Source: an uncultured bacterium (GTDB taxonomy: Bacteria > Planctomycetota > UBA1135 > GCA-002686595). Taken from it: a DNA stretch of 64,000 nt. Location of the stretch: NCBI GenBank assembly GCA_937905825.1, contig CALCXM010000074.1:113564-177563 (forward strand), in the 5' to 3' direction. A program made the position numbers and the translations under genes. Under the pieces are notes generated by a model that made no database searches, was not told the DNA's origin, and was given only the letters and a program-made list of their open reading frames with translations. Below are positions 53,644 to 63,400 of the stretch, one piece after another (within the stretch, counting starts at the first letter, position 1; the number at the start of each line of letters is the position of its first letter).

Positions 53644-54741
53644 ATGCTCGAAGCTCTCGAAACCCATGTGACCGAATTGACCCCGCCCGGTGCCGGAGGT
53701 GTGAGTGTGTTGGAACTGCGGGGTCCCGGGGTGCTGGGGCTTCTGGCGAGTTGGGGATGCGCTCAAGCGCTTCCAGGTCAGCTCAAGTTCAGCCGGTTGA
53801 GCCTGGCGGGTGAGGTGCTCGACGAAGCGCTGGTCTGTGTCTTTAGCCCGCTGCATGCCGAAGTGCACATCCACGGGAGCCGGCCGCTGGTGCGGCGCTT
53901 CGCTGCGCAATCCCAGCGCGCGCAAGGCCAGGGGCTACGGTCGGGAGCGGATGGGCCCACGCGCCGCAGCGTGACGGAGCGCGCAACTCTGGCCCTGGCG
54001 CACGCGCCCTGTGAACTCGCCGCGCGGGTCTTGCTCGATCAGGTCGAGGGCGCATGGGCTGGGGAGTGCGCGCGCTTGGCGAAGAGTTCCGATGCTGAGT
54101 TGGCGAAGAGCTTGGCTGTCTGGAGCGAGCGTTCGGCGCGTTTGCGCTACGCCTTAGAACCCGCCCGCGTGCTGCTCGCGGGCCCCGTGAATGCGGGCAA
54201 GTCCACCCTATTCAATGTCCTCGTGGGGGAGGAGCGCGCCATCACCAGTGAAGTGGAAGGGACGACCCGCGACCTGATCTGCGAGCGTGTACAATTCGGG
54301 CCCTGGCCCGTGGACCTCGTGGATAGCGCCGGCGAGCGCGCCTTGGACTTGGGCGCTGCCCAGTCGCAGGTGGAGCACGCGGGGCAGCTTCTTGCTCGCA
54401 GCCAGGCGGCGCGCTCAGATTGGATCTTGTGGCTGTCCCCGGGTTCGAGTTCCTCCGCGACGGCTCCAGGCAGGGAATCGCTCGCGCTCAAGGGCCCGCC
54501 GATGACCGTGCTGGCGACCTGCAAGGACCGCCCGGGAGCCGATCCAAAAGGGATTTCGGCCCTGCAGGATCCGGCCCAGGCGGCTGCGCGGGTCAGCGAG
54601 CTTTTCCAGGATGCGTTGGGTTTGCGGGGGACTCCCTGGGAAGCGCGGCAGCCGGTTGCGATCGACGAGGAGGCTCGCTGCTTCCTCCGAAAGCTCCAGG
54701 GACTTTCCCCGGATCTGGCACGTGAGCAACTATTGCAGTAG
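53644..54741 (+). CDS. Shortened MnmE/TrmE-like GTPase
   Basis: 365 residues, well below the ~450 of MnmE. N-terminal part (GAGGVSVLELRGPGVLGL ... VHIHGSRPL) resembles the folate-binding TrmE domain but lacks much of it. G domain: GPVNAGKSTLFN (about 180-191), EVEGTTRDL and DSAGE; the G4 motif is degenerate (ATCKD). The C-terminal FCIGK cysteine motif essential in MnmE is missing. It may be a specialised relative or a decaying gene. An upstream GTG at 53617 or TTG at 53629 would overlap the coaX stop. Confidence 0.65.
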   Translation: MLEALETHVTELTPPGAGGVSVLELRGPGVLGLLASWGCAQALPGQLKFSRLSLAGEVLDEALVCVFSPLHAEVHIHGSRPLVRRFAAQSQRAQGQGLRSGADGPTRRSVTERATLALAHAPCELAARVLLDQVEGAWAGECARLAKSSDAELAKSLAVWSERSARLRYALEPARVLLAGPVNAGKSTLFNVLVGEERAITSEVEGTTRDLICERVQFGPWPVDLVDSAGERALDLGAAQSQVEHAGQLLARSQAARSDWILWLSPGSSSSATAPGRESLALKGPPMTVLATCKDRPGADPKGISALQDPAQAAARVSELFQDALGLRGTPWEARQPVAIDEEARCFLRKLQGLSPDLAREQLLQ

Positions 54742-54821
54742 ATCCTGGGACAAGAGACGGATCCCAAGCATTGATGGGGAGCGTCCCGTGCTTTAAGCTC
54801 CGCCCCTGAGGTCAATCGCCC

Positions 54822-56195
54822 GTGCGCGACAACTCCTCAGCCATGCCGACCCTGCGCCACCTAATCTCCATTGATGACCTCTCCCTTGTGGAGATGGAAT
54901 CCATTTTTGAAAAGGCGCGCGAGTTCGAGGAGGACCTAGGAGGCTGGGCTGATATCTGCAGGGGTCGCATCGCAGCGACTCTTTTTTATGAGCCCTCCAC
55001 GCGCACGCGACTTTCCTTCGAGTCGGCCATGTTGCGCCTCGGTGGGGGCGTGATCTCGGCGGCGGATATGCGAACTTCGAGCGCCTCTAAAGGTGAATCT
55101 TTGGCGGACACGGTGCGAGTCGTGGCTGGCTATTCCGACGTGCTCATTCTGCGGCACCAGAGCGAAGGCGCCGCGCGCTTGGCTGCGGAATACTCTTCCG
55201 TCCCTGTGATCAATGCGGGGGATGGCAGCCACGAACACCCGACTCAAACACTCTGCGATCTCTATAGTCTGTGGTGCGAACGGGGGCACATCGAAGGGCT
55301 CGACGTGGTCTTTGCAGGGGACCTACGCTACAGCCGAACCGTGCACTCCTTCGCGTATGCGCTGGCGCGTTTCCGAGCCAATATCGTTTGCATTCCGCAG
55401 GCCGGCTTTGATTTGCCTGCCTACGTGGTGCGACGTTTGCGGGAAGAGTTCGGAGTGGAACCGGTCAAGGCGGATGCCTCGCGGCTGGGGCATTTGGCTG
55501 CAGCGAGTGATGTGGTCTACCTGACGCCGCAGAAGCCTCACCAGTTGAGCCTCTTTACGGACCCAAAAGGAATGTCCGTTGGCCATGTGGATGCTGTCTA
55601 CATGACCCGTCCGCAGACCGAGCGCTTCGAGGAGGGGACCGTTCTCGACGAGACCAACTACTTGCGGCTCAATCAAACTCAGCTCGCGGCGGACTCCTTG
55701 CGAGACGCGGTCGTGATGCACCCCTTGCCACGCCGGGACGAGATCAGTTCGGACATGGACGCGGATCCCCGTTCGATCTACTTCAAGCAAGCGGCGCGCG
55801 GAGTGCCAATCCGAATGGCGATCCTGTCGTCGTTGCTGGAGACCGAGGTCGTCTTGCAAGGGCCCGCCGTGGTCGCCGGTCCCACTTGGCCGTCCCAGAG
55901 TGCGGGCATGGCTTGCATCAATCCGGGTTGCATTTGCAACACGGAGGAGCGCCACGTTCGGCGCAGCTTCCGCCTCGCCACCCGACTTCCCCTGCGGGTT
56001 TCGTGTCCCTATTGCTCCCAGGAAATCACCTTTGGTTTGGTGGGGTGCTCGAGCCGTCACCAGTTCCTGGCCCGCGATGCCCGAGAGGTCCGAAAGATTC
56101 GCCCGGAGGACATGGTTTTCTTCCGGGACGAGGCGCAGGGCGTCGAGGCCGGCTACTCCCCCGGCGCTGGGGCCTCGCAGGTCCCTCCAGTCTGA
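54822..56195 (+). CDS. pyrB: Aspartate carbamoyltransferase fused to a PyrI-type zinc domain
   Basis: 457 residues from GTG 54822 (ATG 54843 is the alternative). The catalytic chain has YEPSTRTRLSFESAM (carbamoyl-phosphate site, residues 56-70), SKGESLADT, DGSHEHPTQTL and HPLPRRDEIS. Residues ~362-405 add a zinc ribbon with Cys365, Cys370, Cys395 and Cys398, the spacing (x4, x24, x2) of the PyrI regulatory chain, including NPGCICNTE and CPYC. The nucleotide-binding allosteric domain of PyrI is absent. A further ~55-residue C-terminal region is unassigned. First committed step of pyrimidine synthesis. Confidence 0.9.
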   Translation: MRDNSSAMPTLRHLISIDDLSLVEMESIFEKAREFEEDLGGWADICRGRIAATLFYEPSTRTRLSFESAMLRLGGGVISAADMRTSSASKGESLADTVRVVAGYSDVLILRHQSEGAARLAAEYSSVPVINAGDGSHEHPTQTLCDLYSLWCERGHIEGLDVVFAGDLRYSRTVHSFAYALARFRANIVCIPQAGFDLPAYVVRRLREEFGVEPVKADASRLGHLAAASDVVYLTPQKPHQLSLFTDPKGMSVGHVDAVYMTRPQTERFEEGTVLDETNYLRLNQTQLAADSLRDAVVMHPLPRRDEISSDMDADPRSIYFKQAARGVPIRMAILSSLLETEVVLQGPAVVAGPTWPSQSAGMACINPGCICNTEERHVRRSFRLATRLPLRVSCPYCSQEITFGLVGCSSRHQFLARDAREVRKIRPEDMVFFRDEAQGVEAGYSPGAGASQVPPV

Positions 56196-56391
56196 GGGAT
56201 CGGCCGAGGTCGAATCATGCCGGCCGGGTGAGCGGTGGGGGCAAGGCGGGTCGATCTGCGGGTGCACAATCGCTCACATTTCCTTTGCACAAGGGAGGAA
56301 CTCCCAGGCGGGGGTCGGTAACGGGGCCAATATACGGGGCTAGAGCGGGGGGCGGCCTCTCATTGGCCCGATTGTCCTTTCCGCGCCTGCA

Positions 56392-56407
56392 TGGCACGGA
56401 TCTTGTA
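56392..56407 (+). promoter_or_regulatory. possible sigma-54 promoter
   Basis: TGGCAC-N5-TTGTA at 56392-56407 has the -24 GG and the correct spacing; the -12 element reads TTGTA in place of TTGCA. It lies ~440 nt before the first giant lipoprotein and rpoN is encoded in this window. The rest of the 56196-56844 gap shows no gene. Confidence 0.3.
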
Positions 56408-56844
56408 TATGTCCCCTGGCCGCTCTGCCTTCCGGCCCCCCAGTCTTGGGGTTCTGGAAGCCAACTCCCCCCTCTTTCCCAACCCATTTGCCTTATCACC
56501 GCTCCTCGGTGGCCAGTTCTTTGCCGGCCGCCGGCGGGGATTGGGACCCTCACACCAAGGTTCGCTTGCGGAATCTGTTGCCGGGAAATCGGCTCAGACT
56601 TGACCCTGACGCCCCAACAGTGAGAATGTCCCCCCCAGATCCCCATCCAGGTGTCGCCCGATCCACCCGGGTCCTTGCGCGTGTTTCTCACCCCAGCTTG
56701 AGGTTGTCTCAACCGCTGCTGGGCCGAACGTCGCTCAAGTGCTCGAATCAGGCTACTTTTGGAGAGACCGGAGCGGTCCCGACCCGTCCCCTTCGGGGGC
56801 CATTCGGCATCAGGCAGCTCTCCCCAATTCACTCGACTCACAAC

Positions 56845-59800
56845 ATGAACTGGCACGTCATGAAACGACTTCACCGTCCCCTCCTCACCGAGGGCATCAC
56901 GCAACCGACTCCCACTCGCAGGACGACGGTTGTCGCAGCGTCGCTCCTTGCCGCCGGATTGATTTCTGCATGCGGCGGTGGGTCTCCTGCTGCGCTTCAA
57001 GCCATGAACCAAGGGGCCCTCGTCGGGCAGCCGGATCCCAGCATCGGGTCCTCCTACTTCATTGCTGATGCCCACTTCGGGGGCAACGCGAGCAACCTCG
57101 CGGTCTCGAGCATGCACTGGGGGCGGCTGGTCGATGTCGCTGACAAGACCGGCGTGGTGATGCGCGACTTTGTGATCGGTGGTTCGGTGCGTGACGGCCG
57201 GACCTTCAATCCCCCCTCGGGCGGTGCGACGATTACCTATCACCTCACTCGCAACCCGATCACGGACCAATACACCCTGCGCATTGGAGCGGCTCAAGAC
57301 ACAGGAGCTCCGGTCGATGAAGTGACGGGTGGATCGCCGCGCTTCTACGAGTCCCTGCGCGACCTGGAGTCCACTCTGACTCCGATCTTCGACCGCAGTT
57401 TGGATGTGGAAGAGACGGGACCGTTCTCGATGGTTCCGCGCAACGCGGCAGCCGTCGTGGTCTTCAGCGACCTGTTGGAAGGGGCCTACAGGAACGGTGC
57501 TTGGCAGGACAGCAGCGCCGGGGATGTGGTTCACGGCCAGACAGGTCAGCTGAACAAGACCTTGGTGCGCGTGCGCACGGGGTACCCGCCGGCAACGCCC
57601 TTCGAGACTCGTGTGTTCCTGGATCCGAACCACGGCAACCTGATGGATCGGGACGGTGACGGTTCTGCGGAGTACTACGCCACGCGTGTCGTCATCAGTT
57701 CGACGGTTTCTTCGATCACCGCCCAGCAATCAAACCCGCCCCTGGCGATCAACTCGACTGGTCTTCCTGAGAGTTTGGTCTCGGGCACGGCGAACCTGGC
57801 CATCCGCATCCCGACTTTGTTGGATGTGGGCCTGGGACAGACCCAGATTATGCGCAACGCCTCCCTGCGTGGGATCTCCTACAACGGGAATGGCTCCACG
57901 AGCAATTCCACGGGGACCTACGACATCGTTCGGGCCCTGCGCTCGGGCGGTAGTCTGACCTCGGACCCGAACAACGGCTTCCTCTTGGACGAGGACCTTC
58001 CCTCCTTGCTGGGGGACCTGACGGTCAACCTCTCCGGATCCGGGACCTACGCGGGTTGCATCGACTGCTCCAAAACCGACCTGGTGTTCGACGTCACAGC
58101 CTGCGCTGGCGTGAAACTTGGGGACATCCTCTCCCAGAGCACGACTGGCGGTCAAATCAGTGGCGTGGTCGTCGGCTGGGATGTCTCCGGTAGTTTTGTG
58201 ACGAACCCCGCGCTCGTCGATGACGTGGAACTTGACGTCGTGGTCCAGATCCTCGACGCGCCCCCCGCAATCATGAACGCCTCCGGGGGGCCGAGCTTCG
58301 GTGCCGGATCGGGACGCCTAGGAACTCACTTCGTGGACGGCGATCAGCCGGCCTGCTTCGTGCGCTTCTCTCCTCCTCCCGGAATTGCTCCGGCTACGGA
58401 CGTCAAGCCGAACGCTACGGCCTTTTTGCTCTTCAGTGAGCCGATGGACCCGGGCTCACTCAAGGCCTTCGACACGTTCACCATTACCCGCACACCCGGT
58501 GACGACCCCGACATTGACGCAGCACCCGGCTACGAGTACGCCGTCGGTCGCGTCGTGCCGACGCCTGACTTGCGCACGTTCCGTTGGGATCATTCCGGTG
58601 TGCCCCTTAGCCACCAGTTGGGCCTGGCGGAGTCCTACCGTATCTCTCTCGGAGACGAGGAGAACGGCCCCCGGGACCTCGCGGGCAACCCGCTTGTCTT
58701 GAACCTGGAAGCCTTTGACTTCCTCTTGGACCCGTCTTCTCCCACGAACATCGTGGGCTCATTCGCCCTGCGCTTCGAGAACCCCGGCGATGACCTCTTT
58801 GAGGACTCGCTCCCTGAGATTCGCGACAATCAGATCGTCTACGATTTCGGTAACCAGCGAATCTTGCCGCGACCCGTCACGCGCTTCTCCACCCCGGCGG
58901 ACACCAGCCAGCTTCTGCCGGGCATCATGACTCCCTTCGTGGGCGGGATTCAAACCCCCCTGTCGAACCTGGGCTCGAAGCTTCAGACACTCTGGCGCTA
59001 CGCGGACGTCGGTTTCTCCCTGGTGGACGAAACGAATTTCAACATCGACATCGAGGGCATCTCTTGGGTCCCGGTGGGTGGAGCGGTCGCGACGGACATC
59101 TACGAAGAGTTTCAGATTGGACTGACCCACTCCGAGTGGTTGCCGGACGAGTACTTGGATCCCGGCAGTGGATTCCCGAAGTACCTGGCCTCTGGATTGA
59201 AGCCCAACTTTGAAAACAACCTGAACGACGTGTCCGGAGACCCCCTCAATGTGGTGCACCCCAAGCCCCTAGGCTACGTGGTCAGCGCATCGGATCTCTA
59301 CCTGGCTAGCTCGGGGACGACGATGTTGCCCTACCCTCTCAACGAGGACTTGCCCTTGGAGGATTACCGGACCTACACCTGGCGCGATACAGCGCTCCTG
59401 GCCCTGGGCGGTGACAACAACAATGGCGCCCCCCTGGATTCCGAATTGGCCGCACTAGGGATCGATGACATGGATTTCCTTGCGAACAAGGTCTACGACC
59501 CCGGTGAAATCCCGTCGATCGGTTTACCGATCCTGATGGAATTCCGCTGCTACACTTCGGAGGAGGCCCTGGGCTTGAACTCCCTGGACATCGCCTTGGC
59601 CGCGAACTCCTCTCCGCGTCCAAACTTCCGGGCCTTCTCCACCGGTGGAACCGGAACGGACGGTCTTCCCCACACGGTGGATCCGGATACCGAGGACACG
59701 GCTGCGGGCGGGTACAACCCGACCTCCAACCCGCCCGGCGCGACCACCCCGGGAACGGACAACACGTTCTACTTTGGGGAGTTGGCTCTTGTGACCCGGG

Positions 59801-60204
59801 TCAGTCGGGTGCACTCCGTGTTCTTCGACGCTGGCCCTGGCTACACCGGCTTTGTACAGCCGACCATCGAGCCGGAGGCCAGTGCGCAGCCCACCGGGAC
59901 GTCGATTGAACTGGCCTTCCGCGGTGCCACCAGCGGGCTGCTGGACCACATTATTGCGGGTGCGGGCGCGGATGATACGGCTGGCTCGGCCAGCAACCTG
60001 AATGCCTACGGCAACCCCGACGACGACGAGGCAGCGAACATCGTGTACCTCAACTCAGGCTCCTGGCGAAACGACATCTCGGAGATCGACAATGCAAGAT
60101 TCTTCCAGTTCCGCCTGACCTTCCTGTCCAACGCCGCGACGGAGTTGACCCCTCAGCTCCGGACTCTGGCATTCGCTTACTTCAAGACGGACCCGACCCT
60201 GTAG
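56845..60204 (+). CDS. Giant secreted lipoprotein with Ig-like (SbsA-type) segment
   Basis: 1119 residues from ATG 56845 (56860 also possible). A signal peptide ends in a lipobox LISAC, lipidated Cys43, so it is probably a membrane-anchored extracellular protein. A segment AFLLFSEPMDPGSLKAFDTF resembles bacterial Ig-like SbsA repeats (P-x-x-x-L-x-F-S-E-P-M-D). The C-terminus FFQFRLTFLSNAATELTPQL resembles the end of the next gene's product. No enzyme motif is recognised. An open frame continues upstream to 56446 but looks non-coding. The function is unknown. Confidence 0.75.
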   Translation: MNWHVMKRLHRPLLTEGITQPTPTRRTTVVAASLLAAGLISACGGGSPAALQAMNQGALVGQPDPSIGSSYFIADAHFGGNASNLAVSSMHWGRLVDVADKTGVVMRDFVIGGSVRDGRTFNPPSGGATITYHLTRNPITDQYTLRIGAAQDTGAPVDEVTGGSPRFYESLRDLESTLTPIFDRSLDVEETGPFSMVPRNAAAVVVFSDLLEGAYRNGAWQDSSAGDVVHGQTGQLNKTLVRVRTGYPPATPFETRVFLDPNHGNLMDRDGDGSAEYYATRVVISSTVSSITAQQSNPPLAINSTGLPESLVSGTANLAIRIPTLLDVGLGQTQIMRNASLRGISYNGNGSTSNSTGTYDIVRALRSGGSLTSDPNNGFLLDEDLPSLLGDLTVNLSGSGTYAGCIDCSKTDLVFDVTACAGVKLGDILSQSTTGGQISGVVVGWDVSGSFVTNPALVDDVELDVVVQILDAPPAIMNASGGPSFGAGSGRLGTHFVDGDQPACFVRFSPPPGIAPATDVKPNATAFLLFSEPMDPGSLKAFDTFTITRTPGDDPDIDAAPGYEYAVGRVVPTPDLRTFRWDHSGVPLSHQLGLAESYRISLGDEENGPRDLAGNPLVLNLEAFDFLLDPSSPTNIVGSFALRFENPGDDLFEDSLPEIRDNQIVYDFGNQRILPRPVTRFSTPADTSQLLPGIMTPFVGGIQTPLSNLGSKLQTLWRYADVGFSLVDETNFNIDIEGISWVPVGGAVATDIYEEFQIGLTHSEWLPDEYLDPGSGFPKYLASGLKPNFENNLNDVSGDPLNVVHPKPLGYVVSASDLYLASSGTTMLPYPLNEDLPLEDYRTYTWRDTALLALGGDNNNGAPLDSELAALGIDDMDFLANKVYDPGEIPSIGLPILMEFRCYTSEEALGLNSLDIALAANSSPRPNFRAFSTGGTGTDGLPHTVDPDTEDTAAGGYNPTSNPPGATTPGTDNTFYFGELALVTRVSRVHSVFFDAGPGYTGFVQPTIEPEASAQPTGTSIELAFRGATSGLLDHIIAGAGADDTAGSASNLNAYGNPDDDEAANIVYLNSGSWRNDISEIDNARFFQFRLTFLSNAATELTPQLRTLAFAYFKTDPTL

Positions 60205-60239
60205 CTCAGGGAGGTTCCACTCACCTTCATGCTTCCTCT

Positions 60240-60263
60240 GTCCCCCTCTTCTCGGAGGGGGAC
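60240..60263 (+). terminator. hairpin between the two giant lipoprotein genes
   Basis: Perfect 8-bp stem GTCCCCCT / AGGGGGAC around CTTCTCGG, 35 nt after the first gene. No T-run, so termination is uncertain. Confidence 0.4.
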
Positions 60264-60401
60264 ATGAGGACCGAGCGGGGCGCTGGCCCTGCCAAACTCG
60301 AGCGCCGGGGGGGAGACCTCTCATCGATCCCCAGGCCACTCCGAGATCAACTCACACCACACAGCTCGGCCTTACTAGCCACCCCTCTCCCCTTCTTGAT
60401 C

Positions 60402-63400
60402 ATGCGTAACAACGTTGATTCCTCCGTCCGGTCACTCTCTGGGCTTTCCACTCGCGCAATTGTTGGGCTGACCGCTCTTAGCGCCACCCTGCTCATCGGG
60501 GGTTGCTCTGGCTCAGGCGCGAGCTCAACCGCTGACGCTGTTGGCACGGCCAATGGTGCCTTCCAGCTATCGAGCATCAATGTGGACCCCGGACAATCCT
60601 GGCAGATCAACCGGGCCGTCGAGTTCATCTTCTCCGCGCCCGTCGACTTCGACACGGTGAACCTGAACACGATCTCGATTCAAGAGACGAGTGGAGCTCC
60701 GGCTGTGGGGGATTTCACCCCCGGTGACAACGCGCGCACCGTCATCTTCCAGCCGGTCTGCCCGACCCGGGACGATTTCTCCGATGCCGGATTCCGGCCT
60801 GGGGGCGTGACCTACCAGATCCACGTTCCAACCTCGGCGACGGGAGCGACGACGGTCCACTCGGCCACCAACAAGCCCCTGTCCGCGAGCTTCCCCAGCA
60901 ACTTCTTGACGCCTACGTCGACGAACGACTTGGCTCTCTTGTTCCTGGATCCAGTCCCCGGTGCCGTGCAAGCGGTGACCTTGACGAGCAGCAGCAGTGC
61001 GGGTTCCGTGGGAACCTCGATCCGGTTCGGTGACGAGGACACCGGAACAGATATCTCCTTCGTGACCAACGACACGACGGGCGTTGGAGAGCTGCCCGCA
61101 GCAACGTTGGTTCCGATCAACTACTACAGCGATGTGGATACCCAAGTCGTGGTGGACTTGCGACTCAACCAGGCGGTGAACCCGAAAGCTGAGAACATTT
61201 CCTCTGAACGGATCAAGCTTCAGTACCAAACACTGACGGTCCCGACCGAGTGGAAAGACCTGACCACGGTCCTGGACCTCAAGGGCAACTGCGCTGGAAC
61301 AGGCGCCTGGATTGAAATCAGGCCAATCGGTGTGCTGCCCCAAAACCGCGCCATGCGTGTGGTGATCGGGCAGGAGTTCGAGGACCTGATCGGCGAGTTG
61401 AACCCCGGTGACCAAACGAACTTTGCCACCATGTTCACGAGCCAAGCGCAGGACGCTGGGATGACGGCGATTCCGACTGGAGACACCTTCTCCGAGGAGT
61501 ACGTCGACGAGACCTACGAGGACACGGTCACTTCCCTGAGCTATCCCCGGGCCAACTGGGGTTCCGACGATCTGGCAGCTGCTTTCGCCTTCGACGGAAC
61601 GGGTGGACCGAACGGAGAGTTCGACGTGCACATCGACACGGACATGGTGTTCAACACCGTTAGCCAGACCTTCACGGGAGGCCCCGGTGGTTTCAACACG
61701 GGCACGATCCTGGCCACAAACGGTCGCCTGGACATTCGCGACCTGGTGGTCGAAGAGGGGGCGACCCTGCGCATCACCGGCGGCAACACGGCCCGCATCC
61801 TTTGCTCGGGTGACGTGGTGGTCAACGGCACCATTCGCGTCAGCGGAGGAAATGCCAAATCGGTCTTCTCCTTGAACGCGCCGAATCAGGTGGAAACGGG
61901 AGCCCCCGGCCAGGCTGGCGGCGGTGCTGGAGGCGATGGAAGCTTCCTCACGACCCAGGTGACTCCTTTGGGCGGCAACGGCAAGGGTGCCTACAACATC
62001 GCGAACGGCGGTGGCTTCGGCGGCGAGTCCGGCTGGAGCACGTCCACCAACGACACGCTGCGGCGGGCCGCCGGCGGTGGCGGTGGTCGCTTGGGTCATC
62101 GCCAGATGCTGGCGTACACCAACACGTCGGGTGACCCCTACACCTGCCCTGACTTCGACCGCACGGGTCTGGACTACGAGAGTGGATTCCCCGGGGCGGA
62201 AGCCGCGAACTCTTCCCAGGACGGCGGCACCCACCTGCCCTACGGCGGGCGGATTGGGCCCAGCCCTTTCAACAGCACCGCTGTGCTCTACGACGATTTC
62301 TGGGGCACCAAGGTCCAGAACTTCGGCGATTCGAACCAGCAGCTGGTGGTCGGTGAAATGACCGGGGTCCGGCCCGGTGCTGGCGGCGGCGCCGGTGGCG
62401 ACGCGACCCGGGTGCTCACCTCTGAGTCCTACCCCCCGGAGGAACTCTCCTACCCCCGTCAGGACAAGGGCGCTGGCGGCGGCGGCGGCGCGGGCGCGAT
62501 CACGATCCTGGCCCTCGGCAACGTCACCTTCGGTGAGTTCGGCACGATTCAGGCGAAAGGCGGCCACGGCAACGGCGGCGAAAACACCGGCGGTGTGAAC
62601 CGCATTGGTGGAGGTTCCGGCGGTGGATCCGGTGGTCACATCGTGATCCAGACCGCTGGCAAGATCGACTTCAGTGCTGTCAAGGTGAACGCGACGACCG
62701 GCGCCCCTTTGGCTGGTTATCCCTGCCTGGACGCCAAGGGCGGTCAGGGTGGTGAGGGTGCTGCTGGCGCTTGCCCGGAAAACAACGGTTGCGGCGGTGC
62801 CTTCACCGGCGAAACCCCGGTGAATCAGGACGCGGTTCACGCCACGGACCCGGGCTCTCTGCCCACGTCCGGCAACGGTCTCATCAAGACGGACAACCCC
62901 TGGCTTGTCAATAGCGACGACGATGAGTTCATCTCTACAAACTGCAAGATAAACCTGGGACTGCCCCCCAGCGCTATCACCAACCACTACTCGACCGTGG
63001 GTGGTGATGGTGGCCCGGGCCTGATCCAGCTTCACGTTGGCCGCCTCTACGACGAGGGTGCGGAGACTTCGGACTTCATCTACCCGACGACCGGCATCGG
63101 CACCGAGCAGGATCTGCGCTTCATCTCTTCACCCGTGCCCCACGGCTACGACGTGAACGACAGAGTGTGGAACGATCACTTGCTGCCGATCTTCGGTCGC
63201 TTCTCCGCAGCCCAGTCCACCTGGATTCCCCTGGGTGAGGCGAGCGTCGATCCAGCCAGCGACACTCCCCAGCCGGTGACCTTCCTGTTCGACGGCACCG
63301 ATGGAGCTGGTTTCGTGGAGTCCACCGCTGGAGTGGTGGACGCCTTGCCTGCCATCCTTACCGAAGGTGCAGTGGCTTTCGACGTCTCGGTCCCTTCCAT

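Noticed and set aside
56446..56844. Upstream extension of the first giant lipoprotein
   Set aside because: Proline/serine-rich with no motif; the signal peptide needs the start at 56845 or 56860.
60567..63035. 822-codon - strand frame
   Set aside because: Antisense to the second lipoprotein, which has a signal peptide and lipobox; the - frame has neither start context nor motifs.
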